Assembly: GCA_016710335.1 (NCBI GenBank)
Contig: JADJXQ010000002.1
Span: 456,787-520,786 of the forward strand
Origin: Rhodospirillales bacterium
Lineage (GTDB): Bacteria; Pseudomonadota; Alphaproteobacteria; Rhodospirillales; Defluviicoccaceae
DNA: 64,000 bases
Direction: 5' to 3'
Position 1 is the first letter of the stretch. The number at the start of each line of letters is the position of its first letter. A program made the translations under genes and the position numbers. Below the pieces are notes generated by a model. It saw only the letters and a program-made list of their open reading frames with translations. It searched no databases and was not told where the DNA came from. Shown here piece by piece: positions 55,835-64,000 of this stretch.

Positions 55835-57472
55835 ATGGCGAGAGTGCTGATCTCAGACAAAATGAGCCCGCGTGCCGCCGAGATCCTGCAGGCGCGCGGG
55901 CTGGAGGTTGACGTCAAGCCGGGCATGGCGCCGGACGAATTGAAGGCCTGTATCGGCGGTTACGACGGGCTGGCCATTCGATCGGCAACCAAGGTCACGG
56001 AGGATGTGCTGGCGGTTGCCAACGGCCTCAAGGTGATCGGCCGCGCCGGCATCGGCGTCGACAACGTCGACGTTGCGGCGGCGACGGCGCAGGGCGTCGT
56101 GGTGATGAACACGCCGTTCGGCAACGCCATCACCACCGCCGAGCACGCCATCGCCTTGTTGATGGCTCTCGCCCGCCAACTGCCACAGGCCAACGCCTCC
56201 ACCCACGCCGGCAAGTGGGAGAAGTCCCGGTTCATGGGGGTCGAGGTCATGAACAAGACCCTCGGCATCATCGGGTGCGGGAACATCGGTTCCATCGTTG
56301 CCGACCGGGGACGCGGCCTCAAGATGCGGGTGATCGCCTATGATCCGTATCTGGCGCCCGAGCGCGCCGACGACCTCGGCATCGAGAAAGTGGAGTTGGA
56401 GACGCTACTTAAGCGCGCCGACTTCATCAGTCTGCACGCACCGGCGACCCGGGAAACCCGCGGCATCATCAACGCCCAGTCGATCGCCAAGATGAAACGG
56501 GGGGTGCGCATCGTCAACTGCGCCCGCGGCTCGTTGATCGTGGAAGCCGACCTGAAGGCGGCGCTTGAGAGCGGCCACGTGGCGGGCGCCGCTCTCGACG
56601 TTTTCGCGGAGGAGCCGGCGAAGGAGAACGCGCTCTTCGGGATGGAGCAGGTGATCGCGACGCCGCACCTCGGTGCCTCGACCACCGAGGCGCAGGAGAA
56701 GGTAGCGCTGCAGGTGGCGGAGCAGATCGCCGATTACCTGGTGGATGGCTCGGTGGTCAACGCCCTCAACATGCCGTCGGTGAGCGCCGAGGAAATGCCG
56801 CGGCTGCGCCCCTACATGGGCATCGCCCGCCAACTCGGCAGCTTCGCGGGTCAGATCACCGAGACGGCGCTGAAGGCGGTGATCATCGAGTACCAGGGCG
56901 CAGCCGCCGAGATCAATTGCCGGCCGCTGACGGCGCTGGTGCTGGAAGGTCTGCTGGCGCCACTGCTGGCGACCGTGAACATGGTCAACGCGCCGACCAT
57001 AGCGCGTGACCGCGACATCGAGGTGAGCGAGGTCAAGACGGCGCGCGCCGGCCGCTACGAGTCGCTGATCCGCCTGATCGTCAAGACCGAGGCGCGGGCG
57101 CGCAGCGTCTCCGCGACCCTGTTCAACGGCGACAGCCCGCGCCTGGTGGAGATCGAGGGCATTCCGGTCGACGCCCGGCTTGCGCCGAACATGTTGTATA
57201 TCAACAACCATGACAAGCCGGGGCTGATCGGCGCCCTCGGAACCACCCTCGGTGAGGCTGGCATCAACATCGCCAGCTTCCATCTCGGCCGCAACTTCCC
57301 CGGCGGCGACGCCATCGCGCTGCTGGAAGTCGACGAGACGCCGTCGCCGGAGGTGCTGGAAGCGGTGCAGGCCCTCCCCACGTCGTGCGCGCCCGCGCGC
57401 TGCGCTTCTAGGCCGGCGCGCTTCTCAAGCCGGACGGCCGCGCCTGTTGCGACGGATCCGGCAGTAGGCTAG
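55835..57472 (+). CDS. serA: D-3-phosphoglycerate dehydrogenase, with a frameshifted C-terminus
   Basis: SerA oxidises 3-phosphoglycerate in the first step of serine synthesis. The protein has the NAD motif LGIIGCGNIGSIVADRGRGL, catalytic Arg (VNCARGSL), Glu (FAEEPAKE) and His (ATPHLGASTTEAQEK), then the ASB and ACT domains (NNHDKPGLIGALGTTLGEAG). The frame breaks at the CCCC run 57376-57379. With one more C the end would read LPHVVRARALRF and stop at the TAG at 57409-57411, as in normal SerA of about 525 residues. As written, the last 33 residues are out of frame and run on to 57472. ACT-mediated feedback would need the real end. Confidence 0.92.
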   Translation: MARVLISDKMSPRAAEILQARGLEVDVKPGMAPDELKACIGGYDGLAIRSATKVTEDVLAVANGLKVIGRAGIGVDNVDVAAATAQGVVVMNTPFGNAITTAEHAIALLMALARQLPQANASTHAGKWEKSRFMGVEVMNKTLGIIGCGNIGSIVADRGRGLKMRVIAYDPYLAPERADDLGIEKVELETLLKRADFISLHAPATRETRGIINAQSIAKMKRGVRIVNCARGSLIVEADLKAALESGHVAGAALDVFAEEPAKENALFGMEQVIATPHLGASTTEAQEKVALQVAEQIADYLVDGSVVNALNMPSVSAEEMPRLRPYMGIARQLGSFAGQITETALKAVIIEYQGAAAEINCRPLTALVLEGLLAPLLATVNMVNAPTIARDRDIEVSEVKTARAGRYESLIRLIVKTEARARSVSATLFNGDSPRLVEIEGIPVDARLAPNMLYINNHDKPGLIGALGTTLGEAGINIASFHLGRNFPGGDAIALLEVDETPSPEVLEAVQALPTSCAPARCASRPARFSSRTAAPVATDPAVG

Positions 57473-57480
57473 GGTGCGCC

Positions 57481-57498
57481 TGCCCCGCCCGGCGGGCA
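57481..57498 (+). terminator. GC-rich hairpin after serA
   Basis: TGCCC (57481-57485) pairs with GGGCA (57494-57498) around a short GC-rich loop, in the spacer between serA and tRNA-Ser. No T-run follows, so termination is only possible, not clear. Confidence 0.4.
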
Positions 57499-57516
57499 AG
57501 AGTGGCGCGAACCCGC

Positions 57517-57606
57517 GGAGGGGTGCCGGAGTGGTCGATCGGGGCGGTCTCGAAAACCGTTGTACGCTCACGCGTACCGTGGGTTCGAATCCCACCCCCT
57601 CCGCCA
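57517..57606 (+). tRNA. tRNA-Ser (anticodon CGA)
   Basis: The 90-base gene folds as a class II tRNA. The acceptor stem is GGAGGGG (57517-57523) with CCCCTCC (57596-57602), the discriminator is G, and CCA is encoded. The anticodon loop CTCGAAA has CGA at 57551-57553, reading UCG. A long variable arm (TGTACGCTCACGCGTAC) and the T loop (GGTTCGAATCC) are complete. The 3' end of such genes is a favoured site for integrases, and a defence-type gene pair begins right behind it. Confidence 0.96.
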
Positions 57607-57766
57607 GTCTTCACTATCGGATCGTTCTCTCGGGCTCGCGTCTGGCCGGAAAACCGCGTTATATCAAAAGGGTTTACAGGCTGAGCTGAGGACCTCATCC
57701 GCTGGCCACAGCTCCATTTTGTTCTCTGTTTGGCCGAATTCTCTCAAGGCTGAGGACTGCGCCGTT
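57607..57766. other. Spacer behind tRNA-Ser, with part of a perfect hairpin
   Basis: No gene is evident between the tRNA and the small ORF. The base composition is clearly more AT-rich than the block to the left. A perfect 11-bp inverted repeat pairs GGCTGAGGACT (57748-57758) with AGTCCTCAGCC (57769-57779) around a 10-base loop; a related word (GCTGAGCTGAGGACC) lies at about 57683. The right arm reaches into the small ORF's stop codon. Confidence 0.6.
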
Positions 57767-57880
57767 TTAGTCCTCAGCCGCGATCATAAGCACTTTCAAA
57801 GGCTTAACCGGAAGATAGGTTACGCTGAGTTCGGAAGAGCCATTGGTTGGCGAAACGAATTCGAACCATATGTGCGACAT
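57767..57880 (-). CDS. Possible small protein, 37 residues, at the distal end of the island operon
   Basis: This is a short frame, MSHIWFEFVSPTNGSSELSV and on to the TAA, with TTGGAGC seven bases before the ATG. It starts 36 bases after the DUF499 stop on the same strand. Its stop codon lies inside the perfect hairpin at 57748-57779. I do not recognise it. It could be a real small partner, the remnant of a longer gene, or chance. Confidence 0.35.
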   Translation of the reverse strand: MSHIWFEFVSPTNGSSELSVTYLPVKPLKVLMIAAED

Positions 57881-57915
57881 GATTTGCTCCAAGTCGACGA
57901 CGACCTGCCCAATTC

Positions 57916-60900
57916 CTACTCCTCCTCAAACCCCTGGGTGGAGAATTTCAGCGTCCGGCTGTTTTCGGTGACGGTGCGGACGACGTGCTCGGGGGCGCCG
58001 GAGGGGATGCGGGCTTCGATTTCGAGGTGACCTTCACGTCGGCGCCGATCAGGCCGGTGAGATGGGCGATCACCTCGTCGGCGATGCGGCCGGCATCGCG
58101 GCCGACGCGCGCCGAGTCGAGGGTGACGCTTCCGTAAAACCGCGTCGGCTGCTGACGTGCGGCGGGCGCTCCATCCGGGGGCGCTGCGCCCGTTGGGGCA
58201 CCCGAGGGCGTTGGCGCTCCGGCGCCGGGGATAGCACCGGCGGGGAGGCGCGGCCTCGGCTTCGATCTGTCTGGCCGCGACATCCGGTTTGACGACCACG
58301 CCGTCGAGTTCGCCGACAAGCCCGGAAATCTGCCGTCCGGCGCGCAAGCCTCGATACTGGCCGGTGGCCTCGTCGAAGCCGTCGGCGTAAGCGAAGGTCT
58401 CCTGTTTCCAGGACAGAAGTCCAAGCCCGTCCTGAATGGCGACATGGAGCACCGAAGAGTCCCGAAGGCGCGGCAGATAGAGATAGCGCGCGAAGTCCTC
58501 GGCAAGCTGGCGTACGGCAACGTGATCGCCGCGCCACAAGGGCACGCGGTCCAGTTCCATGCGCAGCCGGGTTCCCGCCATCGCGGGGACGAACAGCTCC
58601 TCCGAGCGGAGCTTCTTGCCGGCGCGAACGGCAAGGGCATCCTGCCCGGTGAGTCGGTAGGCTTCCCATTTTATGGACGCGCCCGGATTTGGCTGCGTTG
58701 GCACGAGCAGCCATTGATAGGCCTCGGGCAGGCGCGCCACGACCGCGCCGTCGGCGCTCTTGAGCTGGGTTTCGGCCTGACGGACCTGGTGGGGGTCGAG
58801 GTTGAGTTCGTTCTTCTCTTCGAGGATGGTTTTCCAGGCGAGATAGCGCCGCACCGACTCGTCGAGGTCCTGCAAGCGGGTCTGATCGACGGCAAGAAAG
58901 ACGAGCGTGTTCTGGAACAGGCGGGGCGCGTTGCCGCGATGTTGCAGGATCTCGGCGGCCTTGGCCTGCGCCTTGTTGCCGGGGTCCTTGCTGTAGGGGT
59001 GCTCCACCCCGAGCGCGACAAGGCGGGTCTCCATGTCGTCGGGAACGTCCGCCCCCGAGGCCGGGGCGATATGAATGCGGCGGAACTCGCCGGTGGTGCG
59101 GAGATCGGCGCGCAGCCGCTCTTCCGATGGCTTCGATCACGGGATCGGGATTGCGCTTGTATTGCTCGGCGCGGTCTTCGGCCAGCTTGGTCACCGTCGG
59201 CTGGGTCGAATACCAGTAATGCGGGCCATCCTGATAGAGGAACGTCGCACCGGAACCGAGACGGCGCAGCGCGTCGCCGAACACGGCCGATGACTCGCCC
59301 GGCATGACGCAGCCGAGCTTGACGCGCCTGTCCTCGATCCCGCGATTGGCGGCCGATGCGGTCGGGGCGGACCCCAGATAAATCGTCCGGGCGATCCGGC
59401 GCGTTGCCGCAAACTTGCCGAGGTTCGGCACCTCGCCGTCGATGCGCAAGGGGAGCGCGTTCGGCCCGTCCACGTCCTTCTCGATGATCGGCTTCCACTG
59501 ATCGGAGAGATAACGGGTCAGCTCGTCGCGAACGCGCGGATCGTCGATCGGGATGTTGCAGGGCATGATGAGCGGGTTGCGGTCGCCTTTTTCCCAAAGG
59601 CTGTGAATGACGGCGGCCATCAGCCGCAACACGCCGCGCGTGCGCTGGAATTTCACCAGCGTTGACCAGTCGGTATAGAGCCGGTCGAACACTTCGGGAT
59701 GGATCGGATAGGCGGCGCGCAGCCGGGTCTCGTAATCGGAATCCCGGCATTCCGGCGGGAACTCCTGGTGCTGCGCGCGGTAGAGATCGGCGAAGGCGCG
59801 GGCGACATTGTCGCGGGCGGTGAACTGCGCCTTGTCGAGCATCGGCTCGAACAGCCGCCGCCGGACGATCTCGAAGCCTTCCTCGGTGCTGGCCGGCGCC
59901 CGAGGATTCGACCCGGCCGATGACGTTGCGCAGGCGGGCCAGCGCCCGCGCCCTCGCGCCGCCGACTTCCTCGTCCTCGGCCTGCGCATGGGGCGAACCC
60001 GCCGGTATCGGAGGCCGGCAAGCTGATGACGAGCAGGCAGTTCCTGGCGAGTTTGGCCGCCTCGGTCAGCGCCTGCGCAAAGGTGAAATGGGTCTCGAAG
60101 CTGCCGCCGGGCAGGTCGGTGTCCTCATGGAGCTGGCGCGCGTAAGCGACCCATTCGTCGATCAGGATCAGGGACGGCCCGTGCGCATTCATCAGTTCGC
60201 GCAAAGCATCGCCGGGGCTGGTGCCGCGCTCGTCGTCGGCGCGGACGCGCTCGAACGCCTTGACGCCGCCAAGCTGCCAGGCCAGCTCGCCCCAGAGCGT
60301 GCGCACGACCGTGCCGTCGGCCTTGACCGACGGATTGCCCGGCGAAATCTTGTTGCCGACCAGAACGACGCGGCGGACATCAGCCGCCAGCTTCTCGACT
60401 CCGCATCGGCCATCAGCGCGTCGATGCCGAGAAGCTCCTGAGCTGCGCCCGAGAACAGGTGATAGAGCGCCAGCATGGTGGGTCTTGCCGCCGCCGAAAT
60501 TGGTCTGGAGTTGGACGACCGGATCGCCGCCATCGCCGGCAAGGCGGCGCATGGCGCCGATCAGCAGGTCCTTCAGGCTTTGCGTCAGATAGGTGCGGCG
60601 GAAGAATTCAGGCGGCTTGCGGTATTCGTCCGAGCCCTCGCCCAGATGCACCTGCCAGAGGTCGGCGGCGAACTCGGCCTGCTGGTAGCGCCCGCTCGCC
60701 ACGTCCTTGTGGGGGGTGACGACCTCGCGCCAGGGCTTGAGCGCACCGGTCACCTGGCTTTCGATGTTGCTGGTGGTCTTGCGCCGTTCGCTGCGCGACT
60801 GCTCCTCGAAGATCAGCCGGCGCAGCTCCATCTTCATCTTGCCGACATCGTCGGCTTGCGAAGCGGAGACGGCGGTCAGCAGCCGCTGGATGGAATCGAG

Positions 60901-61233
60901 CGCGCGGTCGGCGTCATCGCTGGAAAAGGCGTTCTGGTGCGCCCACGAATTGCGGTAGCCGCAGTTTCACTGACCAGACTTCGCTCGGCATGCCCGAGGT
61001 CTTGCGGAACACCTCGTTCCGGGTTTCCCACATCAGCCTCAACAGGCCGGCGGGATCCCACTGGTCAACGGTTTCTTGGCCAGCATCGGGTCTTCAGAAA
61101 AGCGGCGGATCGTCTCCCATATTGACCGGGCGCTGCTCGACCGCCGCGTGAATCTCGCGGTGAACGAACGGCGCGAGACCGGCGCGGAGAAAATCGAGGC
61201 CTTGCCGACCCGTTCCTGGTTGGTGATCGCCAT
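57916..61233 (-). pseudogene. DUF499 AAA-type ATPase with N-terminal Swt1-like HEPN region, many frameshifts
   Basis: Pieced together over several frames, this gene begins MAITNQERVGK at 61233 (4 bases inside the end of the upstream methylase region) and ends TQGFEEE at 57916, about 1100 residues. The first ~130 residues resemble the Swt1-family HEPN domain (LDFLRAGLAPFVHREIHAA, later NSWAHQNAFSSDDADRALDS with an R-x-x-x-x-H-like core). The DUF499 ATPase part follows, with PVVQLQTNFGGGKTH (Walker A) and SLILIDEWVAYARQL (Walker B). At least ten indels lie at about 61198, 61099, 61065, 60965, 60475, 60400, 60005, 59900, 59125, 58245 and 58035. Motifs on both sides are intact. Such ATPases pair with DUF1156 methylases in defence islands. 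Confidence 0.8.
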
Positions 61234-61236
61234 CCC

Positions 61237-64000
61237 TTAAGCCCTCGCAAACAAATCGGGCTCAACCGGCCCGGCCTCGGTGCTCACCGCCAAACCCTGT
61301 GCAAGACGCGCGATCTCCGGCCAGCTCTGGACCGAGGCCGTTATAGGCTCGAGTGCCTCGCCGGCGCGCTTCTTGCGCTCGCAGGCGGTGTAGAGCCGGT
61401 AGGCTGCTCCCGCGCCACCTCCGCCTTGCTGCCAAGCTTGGCGACGATCTCGGCCGCCGATTCTTCCCCGCCCGCGTCCAGCCGGCGGATCAGGTGGTGG
61501 ACGATCTCCCAGACCGTCAGGCGCTTGTCGGTCAGCGGGTCCCAGTCGGCGGGAAGTTCTTCCGGCTTCAACAAACGGACCTTGCCGGCCTTCGAATGGG
61601 CAATTCCCGCGTCGACGAGGCGCCGACGCTGGTCACCTTCGCGCGGGCCAGCACGTCGGCGACGCCAAACTCCCCTTCCGCAAAGCCGAACTGCTCGAAC
61701 CAGGCGATGGCAAAGCGGGTGTCGGGATCGAAATCGCCTTCCTGCTTGGAGAGAAACTCCTCGATCTCGGCGTTGATCTGCACCAGCGCGTCGTGCACGG
61801 ACAGCGCCTTGCCTTCCGCGTCAACCACCTTCGCATAGCGAGTGTACACTGCCATGCCAGGACCGATCGCCGCCTGCGCCAAATCCACCGGCGCGATGTT
61901 GCCGCGCTGGAGTTTGGACAACGCCGCCGGCAGCTCCGCCTTCAGGGCATTCAAAAAATCGCGGCGCGTCGCAACGGCTGCGTTGTCGGGCTTGCCGCCG
62001 ACGAACAGAGGATGATGCTGAGGGCGAGGGCGTTACGTTTGGTCTTAAGGTTTGCGGTGCTAGCTCCGTACGCGGCGGCCAAGTCCGCTGATGCCGAAAG
62101 CCCGCGCGGATCACAGCGTCGAGGAAGGTATCCCAGCCAGTACTCGCGGTGCCTTCCTCGTCATCGGTCTCGGCCTGCCTAAAGGCGTAGTAGATGGTGA
62201 CTGGGAAGCCCGGATGGCCTTGCTCGGCGAGCCGGTGCATCGCCCGCGTCATGCCATCAAGGAAAAACGCCTCTGCGCCAGCCTTGTCATCGTGGCGGTA
62301 CGAAAAGGCGACCAGTTCCTCGGTCTTCGGGACCGCTAGCGTGGCGAACAGGTCGGGGAAGGCCGACTTCAGCGACCGACGAAGCCACACATAGAAGAAA
62401 TCCGAGAGGTCGGCGTACGGAACGTTGTCGAAGTACGGTGGGTCGGTTGACAGGACCTTGTTTTCGCTTGTCGACTGAGCGGCAGCGTCTGCCTGCAGCG
62501 CTGTCCCGGGTGGTCCGATCCCAAGAGCGCCCAGCATTTTGGACGCCTGTTCAACGCCCAGATCCCAATTCCCCGACGAGTCGCTAAACGGATTCGCCTC
62601 GCAGTAGTCCCAAGCCATAGGAATAGCTTGTCGCCTGAACATGGAGACCATCGTCTCCGTACTCAAACTCCAAGCGCATACGGTCGACGGTAGTTCCCCC
62701 CGTCCACCGTGCAAAGCCCAATTAGCGGCAGTCGCTGCGAGCATAGGCAGTGGGCCCGGTTCCTCCTTCCCCCAGGTGGTTTGCCGTCGCCGGCAGGCCA
62801 GGCCGGCGGGCACGCCGCTTCACCCGCTCGCTCGCTTCCTGTATTACATCGGAGAGGGTCGTCAGCGCAACGAGCTGACGATCGGTGAAGAAGTTGATCG
62901 AATCGATCCATTCCATAGGGCTTCACGCCGAGATATTGCGTACTGCCAGAGATCGTCACCTCCGGCTTCCATTCCGGCTTCGCGTTCCGCGCCGCTGCGT
63001 CGTGCTCCAGCGTCGGCGGCAGGTAGACACGCCCCCGTGAGCCTTCGGCGACGATTGCCATCAGCCGTGCGCCAAAGCAACCGCTCTTCCCCTCGCCTGT
63101 ACGTCCCCAGCGATTGGTGAGCCTGACATCAAACACACGGAGTGGCCCGCGACAGCTTGGTGCCGTTCTTCGCCGCCTCGATATCTCGGGCTTGCCCACC
63201 TTGACGGTGAAGCGGTAGCCGCCGTTCTCGATCACCGGCTCGACGTACGCCTCTTGCCCGCCTTGGCGATGGAGGCATGAAGGTGGAGGCGAGCGGCACG
63301 TCCACATTGCGGAAGGCCGGGTTCGGGCTCTTGACCGTGCGCGCCCACAGCCAGGCGATGACGGTGAGCTTCCGGCCGAGATACTTCTTCAGGTCCGGCC
63401 GCTCCGCCGCCATTGCGGCCGTCACCTCGATCTGCGGATAGAGATGGCCGATGCGCTTTTCCGCCTCGTCCCGCATCCACTGGCCGTAGTAGCGCACGTC
63501 CTCGGCGAGGCCCTGCGCGCCCTTCCAGCCGCGCAACTGACCGTGCTTGGCTTCCTCCAGCGCCTTCGGGTTCACCGGCGGGCGGCCGGCGAAGTTCGGC
63601 GGGATTCGATCATCGCCTTGTTGATCAGCACGGCGACGGGGTTGAGGTCGAGGCATAGGCTTCCAGCCCAGCCGCTGCGGGTCCAGCGGCAGCGCACCCG
63701 CCCCGCGAACGGGTCGTGAAAGGCCGGCAGCTTGTGCCGGTCGAACAACTCTTTCGCGCGCGGATGGTCGGCATTGGCCGCGCAGGTGCGCCGCCAGCTC
63801 TGCCAGATCTCCGCGCGGGCTTCTTCCAGCACCGCTTCGTTGGTGGTGTTCTCCCACAGCACCAGTTTCTCGATGATCCTGAACAGGCGCTCGCGCTCGA
63901 TATCGGCAGCGCAATCTGCAAGCGTCGGCTCCGGGCCGGGCTCCGGCACCGCGACCTCCTCCTTGCCGGTCGCCGCCTCGAATTCGGCCTTGCGCTTTCC
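61237..64000 (-). pseudogene. DUF1156 DNA adenine methylase (COG1743-like), frameshifted and cut by the window edge
   Basis: This is a large DNA methylase of defence islands whose N-terminus lies to the right of the window. On the minus strand the pieces are, in order, the SAM-binding motif DPFAGGGALPLDPQRLG (broken by an indel at about 63690), LNPVAVLINKAMIE, a middle region with LTVIAWLWARTVKSPNPAFR, TDRQLVALTTLSDVIQEASE, RQAIPMAWDYCEANPFSDSS, the catalytic STDPPYFDNVPYADLSDFFY (DPPY), and the C-terminal LKPEELPADWDPLTDKRLTV. It ends ...PDLFARA with TAA at 61237-61239. About ten indels separate these pieces. It should methylate adenine N6 in a sequence-specific way; the DUF499 start follows at once. 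Confidence 0.8.

Noticed and set aside
57412..57472. The extra C-terminal tail of SerA as a real domain
   Set aside because: It is out of frame with the conserved ending and adds only Arg/Pro/Ala-rich residues. A one-base slip at CCCC explains it.
57560..58030. Plus-strand ORF running from the tRNA into the island
   Set aside because: It begins inside the tRNA gene and ends antisense to the DUF499 gene, and it has no domain.

Overview
The window is about 64 kb of GC-rich DNA from an alphaproteobacterium, most likely in or near the Rhodospirillales. The evidence is the single block yebC-ruvC-ruvA-ruvB-ybgC-tolQRAB-pal-ybgF-tilS-ftsH-folP-glmM-thiD, the DUF3305/DUF3306/ferredoxin cluster typical of formate-dehydrogenase accessory loci in this class, and the alphaproteobacterial form of serC-serA. 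Almost all long open frames opposite these genes are high-GC shadows.

Layout. 1-3.1 kb (minus): a pyruvate:ferredoxin oxidoreductase (nifJ, cut by the window edge) behind a GltD-like FAD/Fe-S oxidoreductase. 3.5-6.5 kb: an NnrU-like membrane protein, a class III nucleotide cyclase and a TerB/DUF533 protein. 6.4-7.3 kb: a VapBC-type toxin-antitoxin pair with a repeat-extended toxin frame. 7.5-11.5 kb: secA and prfB, the latter with its programmed +1 frameshift. 11.6-16.7 kb: DUF3305/DUF3306, a multi-cluster 4Fe-4S protein, DUF6352 and DUF6494, without a formate dehydrogenase in view. 16.8-22.0 kb (minus): acyl-CoA synthetase, SDR, acyl-CoA dehydrogenase, APH-like kinase and a small DUF6285-like protein, the gene set of the Pseudomonas putida levulinate/4-hydroxyacid (lva) operon. 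22-25 kb: a two-RCK K+ channel, a DUF6394 membrane protein and an Hsp20 chaperone. 25.2-31.6 kb: tamA-tamB. 31.8-36.8 kb: a solute-binding protein, a hairpin-rich non-coding stretch, a 79-residue small gene, msrA, an MFS transporter, a Rap1a/Tai-like protein and a glycine-zipper lipoprotein. 36.9-52.2 kb: the conserved housekeeping block on the minus strand. 52.4-57.5 kb (plus): a chemoreceptor carrying a CxxCH haem-c motif, then serC-serA behind a near-consensus sigma70 promoter. 57.5 kb: tRNA-Ser(CGA). 57.7-64 kb (minus): a DUF1156 DNA methylase and a DUF499 ATPase with an N-terminal Swt1-like HEPN region, a gene pair known from defence islands, sitting directly beyond the tRNA as an integrated island would.

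Reading-frame integrity. In the first 57.5 kb I find five lesions: indels in the gltD-like gene, nifJ, msrA and serA, and an in-frame amber codon in tamB. In the last 6.3 kb there are about twenty indels, yet the conserved motifs on either side of them are intact. This jump, starting at the tRNA, is the strongest anomaly of the window. It means either a freshly decaying defence island or a locally poor assembly, and the sequence alone cannot decide between them.

Candidate systems worth attention are the DUF1156/DUF499-HEPN module with its possible 37-residue third gene, the lva-like operon, the FDH-accessory cluster without its enzyme, and the structured intergenic elements at 32.8-33.1 kb and 34.4-34.5 kb.
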